The notes below the pieces were generated by a model. The model was not told where the DNA came from and did no database searches. It saw only the letters and a program-made list of their open reading frames with translations. A stretch of DNA of 64,000 nt, taken from contig CAVSUM010000028.1 in assembly GCA_963731105.1 (NCBI GenBank), forward strand, positions 62,001 to 126,000. The letters run 5' to 3'. Position 1 is the stretch's first letter. The number at the start of each line of letters is the position of its first letter. A program made the position numbers and the translations under genes. Shown here piece by piece: positions 1 through 9,657 of the stretch. This DNA comes from RPQJ01 sp963731105 (GTDB lineage Bacteria > Pseudomonadota > Gammaproteobacteria > Steroidobacterales > Steroidobacteraceae).

Positions 1-74
1 ACCCGGTGAAGCACATGTGGGCGCCCGGCCTGATGCACTTCAAGGACATGCACCAGGAGCCGAAGGGGAAATGA
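1..74 (+). CDS. C-terminal end of an unidentified protein (partial)
   Basis: Only the last 23 codons are in the window, in the frame that starts at base 3 and ends with TGA at 72-74. The tail reads PVKHMWAPGLMHFKDMHQEP and then GK. The stop overlaps the next start in an ATGA arrangement (71-74), which suggests translational coupling and membership of the operon that follows. The family cannot be recognised from so little sequence. The ATGA junction and the good Shine-Dalgarno-like GAAGGGGA inside this tail are what support it being a real gene end. Confidence 0.6.
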   Translation, partial: PVKHMWAPGLMHFKDMHQEPKGK

Positions 75-988
75 ACGAGCTCGACGCGGTCCGGCTGAAC
101 TTCAGCCCGGAATCGCTGGTCGCGCTCAACTTCGTCCTCGCCTTCGTCATGTTCGGCGTGGCGCTGGACATGAAGTGGGCGGACTTCGGGGGCATCAAGG
201 CGGCGCCGCGCGCCGTGCTGATCGGCATGCTGGCACAGTTCCTGCTGTTGCCTGCCGCGGCCTGGGCGCTCACGATCGTGCTCAAGCCGCAGCCGAGCAT
301 CGCGCTCGGCATCATCCTGGTGGCGTGCTGCCCGGGCGGCAACATCTCGAACTTCCTGACCAACTTCGCGCGCGGCAACACCGCGCTGTCGGTGACCATG
401 ACCGCCTTCTCGACTATGGGCGCGCTGTTCTTCACCCCCTTCAACACGTCGCTGTGGGGCTCGCTCAACCCGGCGACCGACACGATCCTGCGCGAGATCG
501 CCATCGATCCGTTCGAGATGTTCGGGACAGTGGCGATCCTGCTGGTGGTGCCAGCCCTGCTCGGCATGAGCGTGGCGCAACGCTTTCCGGGTTTCGCGCT
601 GCGGGCCCGCAAGCCCTTCCGCATCCTCTCGCTCGCCGTTTTCGTGGCGTTCGTGGGGCTGGCTCTCGCCGCGAACTGGGACTACTTCCTGCGGTACACC
701 GAGCGAGTGGTGATCGCGGTATTCCTGCTGAACGCGCTCGGCCTGCTGCTGGGCTACTGGGCCGCCGCCGCGGCCCGCCTGCGGCAAGCGGACCGGCGTG
801 CGGTCTCGATCGAGGTCGGCATCCAGAACGCGGGGCTCGGCCTGATCCTGATCTTCAATTTCTTCGGCGGCATGGGCGGCATGGCAATCACCGCCGCGTG
901 GTGGGGCATCTGGCACATCCTGTCCGGCCTCGCGCTCGCGACCTGGTGGCGGCGCCGCCCACCGATCGACGCAGGAGCCATGCCATGA
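71..988 (+). CDS. Bile acid:sodium symporter (BASS) family transporter
   Basis: A 305-residue inner-membrane protein with about nine to ten hydrophobic segments. Family-typical stretches are visible: ALGIILVACCPGGNISNF around residues 80-97 (the conserved CPGG-x-xSN sodium-site motif) and the SIEVGIQNAGLG motif near 255-266. BASS proteins couple Na+ entry to uptake of organic anions such as steroids, bile acids, pantoate or keto acids; the substrate here cannot be read from sequence. ATG at 71 is preferred over an upstream GTG because it follows GAAGGGGA and overlaps the previous stop. Its own stop overlaps the next start (ATGA at 985-988), so it leads an operon of dehydrogenases and lipid enzymes, which makes a steroid- or lipid-like substrate plausible. 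Confidence 0.85.
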   Translation: MNELDAVRLNFSPESLVALNFVLAFVMFGVALDMKWADFGGIKAAPRAVLIGMLAQFLLLPAAAWALTIVLKPQPSIALGIILVACCPGGNISNFLTNFARGNTALSVTMTAFSTMGALFFTPFNTSLWGSLNPATDTILREIAIDPFEMFGTVAILLVVPALLGMSVAQRFPGFALRARKPFRILSLAVFVAFVGLALAANWDYFLRYTERVVIAVFLLNALGLLLGYWAAAAARLRQADRRAVSIEVGIQNAGLGLILIFNFFGGMGGMAITAAWWGIWHILSGLALATWWRRRPPIDAGAMP

Positions 989-1959
989 CACACCGCGTGC
1001 TGGTGACGGGCGCAGCCGGCTACCTTGGCAGTGGGTTGGTGGAGTCGCTGTCGCAGCGCGCCGCTCGCAGTGGCGATCCGGCCTGCATCGTCGCGAGCGA
1101 TCTGCGCGAAGTGCCGCCGGAGCGGCGCCTGCCCGGCGTGGAGTATTCGGCGCTCGACGTGCGCGACCCGCAGCTGCGCGAGGTACTGGCCCGGCACGCG
1201 ATCGATACCGTGGTGCATCTCGCGGCCATCGTCACGCCGGGACCGAAGTCGAATCGTGCCTTCGAGTATTCGGTGGACGTGCTCGGCACGCGCAACGTGC
1301 TCGAGGCGTGCGTGGCGAGCGGCGTGCGCCGCATCGTGGTCACTTCGAGCGGCGCAGCCTATGGCTATCACGCCGACAGCCCGGCCTGGCTGACCGAGGA
1401 CGACCCGGTGCGCGGCAACGAGGCGTTCGCGTACTCGTACCACAAGCGCCTGGTCGAGGAGATGCTGGCCGAGTACCGGCGCACGCAGCCGGCACTCGAG
1501 CAGGTCGTGTTGCGCGTCGGCACCATCCTCGGCGAGACCACGCGCAACCAGATCACCGCGCTGTTCGAGCGGCCGCGATTGCTGGCCATCAAGGGGGCCG
1601 CGAGCCCGTTCGTGTTCATCTGGGACCGCGACGTGGCGGGCGCGATCGAGCACGCGATTTTCGACGGACCGGCCGGCATCTACAACGTGGCCGGCGACGG
1701 TGCACTCAGCATCCAGGAGATCGCGGCACGGCTCGGCAAGCGCTGCATCACGCTGCCCGCAGGCCTGCTGCGTGCCGTGCTCGCCGTGCTGCATCCACTC
1801 GGCGTGTCGCGCTACGGCCCGGAGCAGGTGGATTTCCTGCGCTACCGTCCGGTGCTCGACAACCGGCGCCTGAAGGAGGTGTTCGGCTACGTGCCGCGGC
1901 TCACTTCCGCCGAGGTGTTCGAGCTGTACCGCAGGTCGCACGGCCTCGGGCCGGCCTGA
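985..1959 (+). CDS. NAD-dependent epimerase/dehydratase, extended SDR
   Basis: A 324-residue extended short-chain dehydrogenase/reductase. The N-terminal nucleotide loop TGAAGYLG lies at residues 8-15. The catalytic set is visible as S121/S122 in VVTSSGAAYG and Y150-x-x-x-K154 in AYSYHK. Length and motif order match NAD-dependent sugar epimerase/3-beta-hydroxysteroid dehydrogenase-type members that act on a hydroxyl next to the bound nicotinamide. It starts inside the stop of the transporter gene and ends 2 bp before the next SDR, so the three are almost certainly co-translated. Sugar versus steroid substrate cannot be decided; the lipid context mildly favours a sterol-like or polyketide-like ring. 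Confidence 0.85.
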   Translation: MTHRVLVTGAAGYLGSGLVESLSQRAARSGDPACIVASDLREVPPERRLPGVEYSALDVRDPQLREVLARHAIDTVVHLAAIVTPGPKSNRAFEYSVDVLGTRNVLEACVASGVRRIVVTSSGAAYGYHADSPAWLTEDDPVRGNEAFAYSYHKRLVEEMLAEYRRTQPALEQVVLRVGTILGETTRNQITALFERPRLLAIKGAASPFVFIWDRDVAGAIEHAIFDGPAGIYNVAGDGALSIQEIAARLGKRCITLPAGLLRAVLAVLHPLGVSRYGPEQVDFLRYRPVLDNRRLKEVFGYVPRLTSAEVFELYRRSHGLGPA

Positions 1960-1961
1960 GC

Positions 1962-2819
1962 ATGGCCGTGCGCGACTTCAGGGGCCGGACGGTGCTGGTC
2001 ACCGGCGCGGGCAGCGGACTCGGGCGCGCCGTGGCACTGCGCTTCGCCGCGGCGGGCGCGCACATCGTGGCACTCGACAAGGACGCGGCCGGGATCAGCG
2101 AGCTGCAGCGTGAGCTCGAGGCGCGCGGCGCACAGTGCCTCGCCCTGCCCTGCGACGTCACCGATGCCGATGCTTGTGCCGCAGCGGTGGCCGACGGCGT
2201 GGCGCGCTTCGGTGCGCTGGACGTGCTGGTCAACAACGCCGGCATCAGCCAGCGCAGCGGCTTCGCCGCCACCGACCTCGCCGTCATCCGCCGGGTGATG
2301 GAGGTGAATTTCTTCGGCGCCGTGCACTGCACCAAGGCTGCGCTGCCGCACCTGCTCGCGGCGCGCGGGCTCATCGTCACCGTCTCCAGCGTGGCCGGCT
2401 ACACACCGTTGATCGCCCGCACCGGCTACGCGGCAAGCAAGCACGCGCTGCACGGCTTCTTCGACAGCCTGCGCACCGAGGTCGCGGCGGCGGGCGTCGA
2501 CGTCATGCTGGCCTGCCCGTCGTTCATCGCCACCCACATCGACCGCAACGCGCTCGGCGGCGACGGCCTGCCGGTGCGCCACGCCCAGGTCACGACCGGC
2601 GCGCCGCTCGCGGCCGAGGCCGTCGCGGAGACGATCTACCGCGGCGCAACAAAGGGCCGTCGCCTGCTGCTCATCGGCCGCACGGCCCGGCAGGCGTGGT
2701 GGCTGAGCCGGCTGGCGCCGCGCCTGTACGCGACGCTGATGGCGCGCCGCTTGCGCGCCGAACTAGAATCCGACGCAGCCACGACGACCGAACGACACAA
2801 CAGGGGGCCGCAGCCATGA
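1962..2819 (+). CDS. Classical short-chain dehydrogenase/reductase
   Basis: A 285-residue classical SDR. The coenzyme loop TGAGSGLG is at residues 14-21, the structural NNAG at 91-94, the catalytic serine in VTVSSVAG (142/143), and YAASK gives Y156 and K160. An acidic residue, D39, follows the second beta strand, which favours NAD(H) over NADP(H). The C-terminal extension with a WW-rich amphipathic segment (about 245-265) resembles membrane-associated SDRs that reduce or oxidise lipid hydroxyls. The start ATG is 2 bp after the previous stop, and the stop overlaps the next gene (ATGA at 2816). Confidence 0.87.
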   Translation: MAVRDFRGRTVLVTGAGSGLGRAVALRFAAAGAHIVALDKDAAGISELQRELEARGAQCLALPCDVTDADACAAAVADGVARFGALDVLVNNAGISQRSGFAATDLAVIRRVMEVNFFGAVHCTKAALPHLLAARGLIVTVSSVAGYTPLIARTGYAASKHALHGFFDSLRTEVAAAGVDVMLACPSFIATHIDRNALGGDGLPVRHAQVTTGAPLAAEAVAETIYRGATKGRRLLLIGRTARQAWWLSRLAPRLYATLMARRLRAELESDAATTTERHNRGPQP

Positions 2820-3292
2820 AAGTCCACGTCAAGCACAGCCTCAAGACCGACGCGGCCTCTGCGTTCAAGCTCTGCACCGAGCTCAAGAGCCAGGAGCAGG
2901 TGTACGCGCAGCTCGGCGGCAGCGACGTGAAGATCAAGCGCGACGGGCGCGCACCGAACGTCAAGCTGAAGATCTCGCGCCGGGAAGAGGCCAATCCACC
3001 GGCCGCGATCCGCAGGCTGGTGCCGGCCACCAACGAGGTGAGCCACACCGAGGACTGGGGTGCGGACGGCGACGGCTACCGCGCCGACATCGCGATCGAG
3101 ATCAAGGGCGTGCCGGTCAAGATTTCCGGCACCAAGGCCGTGCGGCCCGAGAAGGGCGGCTGCTGCGTGGAATGGAATTTCGACGTCACCAGCGGCATCC
3201 CCCTGCTCGGCGGCATCATCGCCTCCTTCGCCGGCGGCGAGGTCGAGCAGAAGCTCGAGAAAGAATTCAAGATCCTGAAGTCGCTCGCCTAG
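2816..3292 (+). CDS. SRPBCC-fold protein, DUF2505-like
   Basis: A 158-residue soluble protein without signal peptide. It opens with KVHVKHSLKTDAASAFKL, has alternating charged/hydrophobic strands, and ends with a long amphipathic helix (EVEQKLEKEFKILKSL), the layout of the START/SRPBCC helix-grip fold. Relatives annotated as DUF2505 have the same size and ending. Such proteins hold a hydrophobic ligand in a closed cavity; the ligand here is unknown. It overlaps the SDR stop by 4 bp, so co-expression with the dehydrogenases is likely, and a role presenting a lipid or sterol substrate is a reasonable inference. Confidence 0.7.
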   Translation: MKVHVKHSLKTDAASAFKLCTELKSQEQVYAQLGGSDVKIKRDGRAPNVKLKISRREEANPPAAIRRLVPATNEVSHTEDWGADGDGYRADIAIEIKGVPVKISGTKAVRPEKGGCCVEWNFDVTSGIPLLGGIIASFAGGEVEQKLEKEFKILKSLA

Positions 3293-3370
3293 CCGCCGCC
3301 GGGCGCTTGCTGCGGCGCAGCTAGCCATTTGCGAGATGGCGAGCGCGCCGCACGGGCGTAGGATCGTGCC

Positions 3371-4783
3371 ATGGCGCGCCTTTCCACCGTCGACCAGGCC
3401 TTCTTCCTGCTCGAGACCCAAGACCGGCCGATGAGCATCGGCGCGCTGTTCGTGGTCGCGCCGCCGCCGGGTAGCCGCGGCGACTTCGCCGGCCGCCTGG
3501 TGCGCACGATGCTCAAGCGCCCGGTCGGCCCGCCATTCAGCTACCGGCTGCGGCCGGGGCCGATCAAGGGCCTGCTCGCGCTCGACGAGGACGCGCGCAT
3601 GGATCCGGCTACGCAGCTGATCCGCCACAAGCTGCCCCGCGGCTCCGGCCTGCCCTTGCTGTTCGAGCGGCTGTGCCGCATCCATGTGCAGCTGCTGCGC
3701 CGCGATGCGCCGCTGTGGGAGCAGCACGTGTTCACGGGGCTGCCCGGCGGTCGCGTGGCGCTCTACTTCAAGACGCACCATGGGCTGATCGACGGCGTCG
3801 GCTTCCTGCATGCGCTCGACACGATGGTGGCCACCTCACCGACGCAGCACTTGCCGCGCGCGGTGTGGGAGGGCCTGCGCCACTTCAAGCCGCCGGCGGG
3901 CCCACCGCCCGACCCCGCCGGCAAGACCCTCCTCAAGGCCGCGAGCGAAGTCAGCCGCACGGCCACTGACATGGTGCGGCTGATGTGGCACCTCGGTCGC
4001 AGGGATCTCGGGCTCGGTGGCGGCCTTGCCACACCGTTCGTCTTCACGCCGAACGTGCTCAAGGCAGCGCCGAGCCCGAACCGCGTACTGGCGCATTGCA
4101 AGCTGCCGCTGCAGCAGGTGCGCGCGCTGGCCCGCGCGGGCGACGCCAAGATCAACGACGTCATGCTGACGCTGATCGACATGGCCATGCACCGCTACCT
4201 CGCGGAACGCGGCGACCGGGTCGAGCGGCCGCTGGTGGCCGACATGCCGGTCGCACTCGAGGACCACGGCGGCGCGGGCAATCGCATCACCATCCTGCAG
4301 GTGCCGATGGGCCGGCCGGGCGTCGCGCCGGCGCAGCGGCTCGCGGACGTCGTGCAGGAAACCGGGCAGGTGAAGAAGGAGATGCGCGAGCTCGACCACA
4401 GCGCACTCACGCTCTATTCGATCGTGCAGCATTCGCTGGCGAGCACCATCGAGTCGCTGGGCCTGAGCGAGCTGCCGATGCTCGCCAACGTGGTGATCTC
4501 CAACCCGGCGGGCTTCGAGCGGCGCGTGTACTTCAACGGTGCCGAGGTGGAGCTGGCGCTGCCGATCTCGGTGGTCGCACACCACCAGGTGCTGAACATC
4601 ACCGTGACGACCTACGTCGACGAGCTGCACGTCACGTTCATCGCGTTGCGCGAGGCGATCCCGGACCTGCAGCGGCTCGCGGACTACACCGCAGAGGCCG
4701 CGGCGGAGCTCGAGGCGGACCTCGCCGGCGGCAGCAAGCGCGGTCGACGCAAGCGTTCACCGCCGCGCACGCGCGTGCGCTAA
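3371..4783 (+). CDS. Wax ester synthase / diacylglycerol acyltransferase (WS/DGAT)
   Basis: A 470-residue member of the bifunctional wax ester synthase/acyl-CoA:diacylglycerol acyltransferase family. The catalytic condensing motif HHxxxDG appears as HHGLIDG at residues 136-142, inside a 450-480 residue chain of the usual length. The second family block is seen near residues 370-385 (LPMLANVVISNPAGF), close to the common NVPGP-type loop. These enzymes esterify acyl-CoA with fatty alcohols or diacylglycerol at the inner face of the membrane to make storage or cell-surface lipid. The C terminus is a basic KRGRRKRS tail. The acyl-CoA ligase two genes downstream could supply the acyl donor. Confidence 0.9.
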   Translation: MARLSTVDQAFFLLETQDRPMSIGALFVVAPPPGSRGDFAGRLVRTMLKRPVGPPFSYRLRPGPIKGLLALDEDARMDPATQLIRHKLPRGSGLPLLFERLCRIHVQLLRRDAPLWEQHVFTGLPGGRVALYFKTHHGLIDGVGFLHALDTMVATSPTQHLPRAVWEGLRHFKPPAGPPPDPAGKTLLKAASEVSRTATDMVRLMWHLGRRDLGLGGGLATPFVFTPNVLKAAPSPNRVLAHCKLPLQQVRALARAGDAKINDVMLTLIDMAMHRYLAERGDRVERPLVADMPVALEDHGGAGNRITILQVPMGRPGVAPAQRLADVVQETGQVKKEMRELDHSALTLYSIVQHSLASTIESLGLSELPMLANVVISNPAGFERRVYFNGAEVELALPISVVAHHQVLNITVTTYVDELHVTFIALREAIPDLQRLADYTAEAAAELEADLAGGSKRGRRKRSPPRTRVR

Positions 4784-4819
4784 CCTCGCGCCTGCCATCC
4801 CGGACGGAGGAGCGCGGCC

Positions 4820-6007
4820 ATGGCGCGCGCCCGCGACATCGCCCACGAACTCGGTATTGCCGCGCGACTCGCCGCGCGTAGCGTGCGTCGCCGCCTGTCC
4901 GGTGGGACCCCGCCGCCCGTCAGCGATGCCGAGTTCCGCGCCACGTTGCAGCCGTGGCTGGCTGCCCTGCCGCGTGGCCTGCTCGCCGGCCACGCGTTCC
5001 ACCGCTTGCCGGCCACGCAGCCGCCGTGGTTCGACACTGGCATCGACCTTGCCCCGGGCGAGTCGGTCACGCTGCTGGCCGACGGCCGCGTCTACCTGTC
5101 CCGGGCGCTCGACATCTGGGTCGGGCCGTCCTTCCAGCTCTGGTGCCGCATCGGCGCGGACGGCCCGGTGTTCCGCGGCACGCGCGGGACACACACGTTC
5201 GTGTCCCCTCGTCCCGGTCGGCTGTGGCTGGCCAGCTATTTCCCCGGCGAATGGGCCGACCCGAGCGGCCGGCTCGGCACGCCGGCGGGCGAGTACGCGA
5301 AAGTGTCCGGCGGCCTGTCGGTGCTCGTGCTGCGCTGGTCGCACGGCGTCGATGCGCAGGCCGAGCTCCGCCGGCTGGCCCGCGACACCCACACGCCCGG
5401 GCTGGTGCTGGCGGAGGTCGAACGTCTCGACCAGCCGGTTCTGGTACCGGAGTCGTGGGACTACCTCTGGTACCTCGGGCCCGGCGAGATCTACCGCTCG
5501 ACGCAGGCCCCGGACGGGCGGCCCGCCATCAGCTGCCACACGCATGGCGACGTGGGCATCCTGCGGCGGGAGGCACGCCTGCCGCTCGTGCCCGGCACCA
5601 CGCTGCGCTGGTCCTGGCGGGTCGACCAGCTGCCGGCCGACCTGGCCGAGGACACCCTCCCCTCCCACGACTACCTGAGCATCGCCGTCGAATTCGACGA
5701 CGGCCAGGACCTCACCTACTACTGGAGCGCCGCCCTGCCGGAGGGGACGGTGTACCGCTGTCCGCTGCCGACCTGGCGCGACAAGGAAACCCACGTCGTG
5801 GTGCGCAGCGGACGCCGCGATCTCGGCCGCTGGCTGGACGAGGAGCGCGACCTGTTTGCCGACTACCGGCGAATCCTCGATGGCCCCGCGCGCGAAGTCG
5901 TGCGGGTCTGGCTGATCGCCAACAGCCTGTTCCAGCGTGGCCACGGCCGCTGCGAGTATGCGAGCATCCGCCTGGCGAACAACGAACGGACCCTCGAGGT
6001 CCTCTGA
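4820..6007 (+). CDS. DUF3047 domain protein
   Basis: A 395-residue protein with no clear signal peptide. The C-terminal half (about 230-390) carries the DUF3047 pattern: SCHTHGDVGILRREARL, a beta-rich core, VEFDDGQDLTYYWS, then RCPLPTWRDKETHVVVRSG and a final CEYASIRLAN block. The domain is of unknown function and predicted all-beta, carbohydrate-binding-like. The N-terminal half has beta-sandwich features (FDTGIDLAPGESVTLLADG). It sits 36 bp after the acyltransferase and 23 bp before the acyl-CoA ligase, all rightward. No enzymatic motif was recognised. Confidence 0.75.
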   Translation: MARARDIAHELGIAARLAARSVRRRLSGGTPPPVSDAEFRATLQPWLAALPRGLLAGHAFHRLPATQPPWFDTGIDLAPGESVTLLADGRVYLSRALDIWVGPSFQLWCRIGADGPVFRGTRGTHTFVSPRPGRLWLASYFPGEWADPSGRLGTPAGEYAKVSGGLSVLVLRWSHGVDAQAELRRLARDTHTPGLVLAEVERLDQPVLVPESWDYLWYLGPGEIYRSTQAPDGRPAISCHTHGDVGILRREARLPLVPGTTLRWSWRVDQLPADLAEDTLPSHDYLSIAVEFDDGQDLTYYWSAALPEGTVYRCPLPTWRDKETHVVVRSGRRDLGRWLDEERDLFADYRRILDGPAREVVRVWLIANSLFQRGHGRCEYASIRLANNERTLEVL

Positions 6008-6030
6008 CTGCAGACGCGGGAGAGCGATTC

Positions 6031-7659
<1,629 letters not shown>

Positions 7660-7672
7660 GCGGCGGAGGGGA

Positions 7673-7732
7673 CGGAGGGGACGGTCTCTTGAGTGTCCCC
7701 GCGCGGGGACACTCAAGAGACCGTCCCCTCCG
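7673..7732. repeat. 60-bp perfect nested palindrome (copy 1)
   Basis: Bases 7673-7702 are the exact reverse complement of 7703-7732. Each arm begins CGGAGGGGACGGT and also contains an internal inverted repeat, GGGGAC (7677-7682) and GTCCCC (7695-7700), so the element can fold as one long hairpin or as two adjacent smaller ones. It lies between the stop of the acyl-CoA ligase and the stop of a convergent gene (7737), a position where it could terminate transcription from both sides. Three related copies occur at 8240, 21894 and 34451. Confidence 0.95.
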
Positions 7733-7736
7733 TGTT

Positions 7737-8185
7737 TCACTCGCGCTCGACGTCGAAGTGCGTGCCGCGCAGCGTCGACTCGACCAGCTTGATCGACATG
7801 TCCGGGCCCGACTTGCGCTTGACCAGCACGTCCTCGCCGTCGTCACCTTCGACCTTGTAGCGCTTCTTGCTCGAGCGCCGCCTTGAACGCATTCTTGACG
7901 TCGCTGGCCACGCCGTTCTCGGAGCGGCCTTCCTTGATCGTCACCGTCACCGGGATCATGGCTTCGCCCTTGGGCGTGACCTCGAAGCGCACGACGCCGT
8001 CGTTGTTGGCGCCTTCCTTGACCTCGATCCGCCACTTGTTCGAGTAGTGCAGGTTCTTGGCAGGTCTCAGTGGCTGCGGCGGGTGCGGGTGCGGCCGGCG
8101 CGGCCTCCTGGGCCAGCGCGGCCTGGCCGGCGAACAGCAGGCCCATGGCCACCAGTGACGGCCGCACGAATACTCCGATGTTCAT
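7737..8185 (-). CDS. Small secreted protein of unknown function (two frame breaks)
   Basis: Reading leftward from ATG at 8185 gives a signal peptide (LVAMGLLFAGQAALAQ, cleavage after residue 25 or so) and an Ala/Pro-rich linker. A +1 break near 8060 leads into KNLHYSNKWRIEVKEG..., and a second +1 break near 7870 leads into KKRYKVEGDDGED and the stop at 7737-7739. Removing one base at each break gives exactly 149 codons. The mature part is charged and beta-rich with one Cys; no family was recognised. Both breaks look like extra C bases (on the coding strand) rather than decay. The gene is flanked on both sides by copies of the palindromic repeat, an unusual setting. Confidence 0.6.
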
Positions 8186-8239
8186 CGTTCTGATTCTCCG
8201 CGGTGAGTTGGGACAGATCGCCCGCCGATATTAGCGTAC

Positions 8240-8299
8240 GGAGGGGACGGTCACTTGAGTGTCCCCCACGGCGGGGACACTCAAGTGACCGTCCCCTCC
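8240..8299. repeat. Nested palindrome (copy 2)
   Basis: The 27-nt arms 8240-8266 and 8273-8299 are exact reverse complements around a 6-nt loop. The outer part GGAGGGGACGGT and the inner GTCCCC match copy 1, but the middle reads CACTTGAGT instead of CTCTTGAGT, and the opposite arm carries the compensating change. It lies 8 bp downstream of the stop of the iron alcohol dehydrogenase (8308) and 54 bp upstream of the small secreted protein start (8185). Confidence 0.93.
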
Positions 8300-8307
8300 C
8301 CTCCCCG

Positions 8308-9553
8308 TCAGGCGAGGCAGCGCTGCAGCAGCGCCTCGGCCTCGGGCAGGCTCATGTTCTTCGGCACCGGGTAATCGCGGTGTGCCTCGATCATCGCCGC
8401 ACGAGCCACCTCGGGGATGTCGGCGGCTTTCAGTGCCGCGAGCTTCTCGGGAATCCCGACCGTGCGGTTCAACTCGCGCACCCGCTCGACGAAGCGCTGC
8501 GCCAGCACCGCGCGCGATTCGCCCGCCTGCCCGGCACCGATCGCCACGGCCAGTTCCGCCAGCCGCTGCTCGGCGAGCGGCGCGTCCTTCAGGAAATCGA
8601 GCACGTACGGCAGCAGGATCGCGTTGCCGAGCCCGTGCGGCACGCCGTACATGCCGCCCACCTTGTGCGAGAAAGCATGCACGTAGCCGACGTAGGCCTT
8701 GGTGAATGCGAGCCCGGCGTAGAACGACGCCAGCAGCATCGCCTCGCGCGCCTCGACGTCCTGGCCGTCCGCGCAGGCGCGCGGCAGGTTGGCGAAGATC
8801 ATGCGCACGGCCGACACGGCATGGAACGCCGTCTCCGCATGCGGCCAGCGATTGGTGTACGCCTCGACCGCGTGCGTCAACGCATCCATGCCGGTCGCGG
8901 CGGTGATCGAGCGCGGCATGCCGGTCGTCAGCAGTGGATCGAGCGCCGCCGCCGCGGGCACCAGCTTCGGATCGATCACCGCTGCCTTGACGTGCTGCAC
9001 CGGATCGGTCACCACCGCGGCCACCGTCACCTCCGAGCCGGTGCCTGCCGTGGTCGGCACGGCAAACAGCGGCAGCATCGGCTTGCCGACCTTGAGCATG
9101 CCCACCAGCTTCGCCGGGCTCTTGCCGCTCACCATCATCGCGTCGATGACCTTGGCGGCGTCGATCACCGAGCCGCCGCCGACCGCGAGGATCGCCTCGC
9201 TGCCGTGCGCCCGGGCGGCCTCGTAGCCACGCTGCAGCACGTCGTGGGTCGGATCGGGCGTGATGCCGTCGTGCACGGCCACGTCGATGCCGCGCTCGGC
9301 CAGTGCACGGCGGAGTGGCTCGACCAGCCCGAGCTTGACCAGGACCGCGTCGGTGATGATCAGCACGCGCCGGAAGCCGAACTGCACGATCGAGTCGCAC
9401 ATCCTCGATGGCCGCCCCAGGACCCACGAACGTGGTCGGTCGCGGGATCGGCACTACCCGCGAGGTAGGCCATTGGAATGGCTTGACGAGCCGGTAGGCG
9501 AACAGCCGCAGGGCGAACAGCATGGCGAGTCTCCGATTGCTGCCGTGCATCAT
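8308..9553 (-). CDS. Iron-containing alcohol dehydrogenase (one frame break)
   Basis: A group III (Fe-dependent) alcohol dehydrogenase of about 414 residues after correction. It starts at the ATG pair 9548-9553 with MHGSNRRLAMLFALRLFAYR and runs to AAIEDV, where a +1 break near 9401 shifts into CDSIVQFGFRRVLIITD. Recognisable blocks are GGGSVIDAAK (NAD loop), PTTAGTGSEVT, MDALTHAVEAY and the iron-binding region HAFSHKVGGMYGVPHG. These enzymes interconvert alcohols and aldehydes with NAD(P). Removing one base gives 415 codons exactly. The next gene, divergent by 104 bp, is an HMG-CoA reductase; a functional link is only a guess. Confidence 0.85.
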
Positions 9554-9657
9554 GCTGCGGCCGGCAAACGGCTGCCAAGTGTGGATGACCGCGGCGCCGG
9601 TACCGGCTAGATTGCCCCGGCAGCCGACCGTCCCACGCAGCCGCAGCAGGTGCGCCC

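Noticed and set aside
5740..5751. GGAGGGGACGGT inside the DUF3047 gene, identical to the palindrome outer arm
   Set aside because: No inverted partner is nearby and the bases are in frame coding for a conserved Pro-Glu-Gly-Thr-Val stretch, so it is chance.
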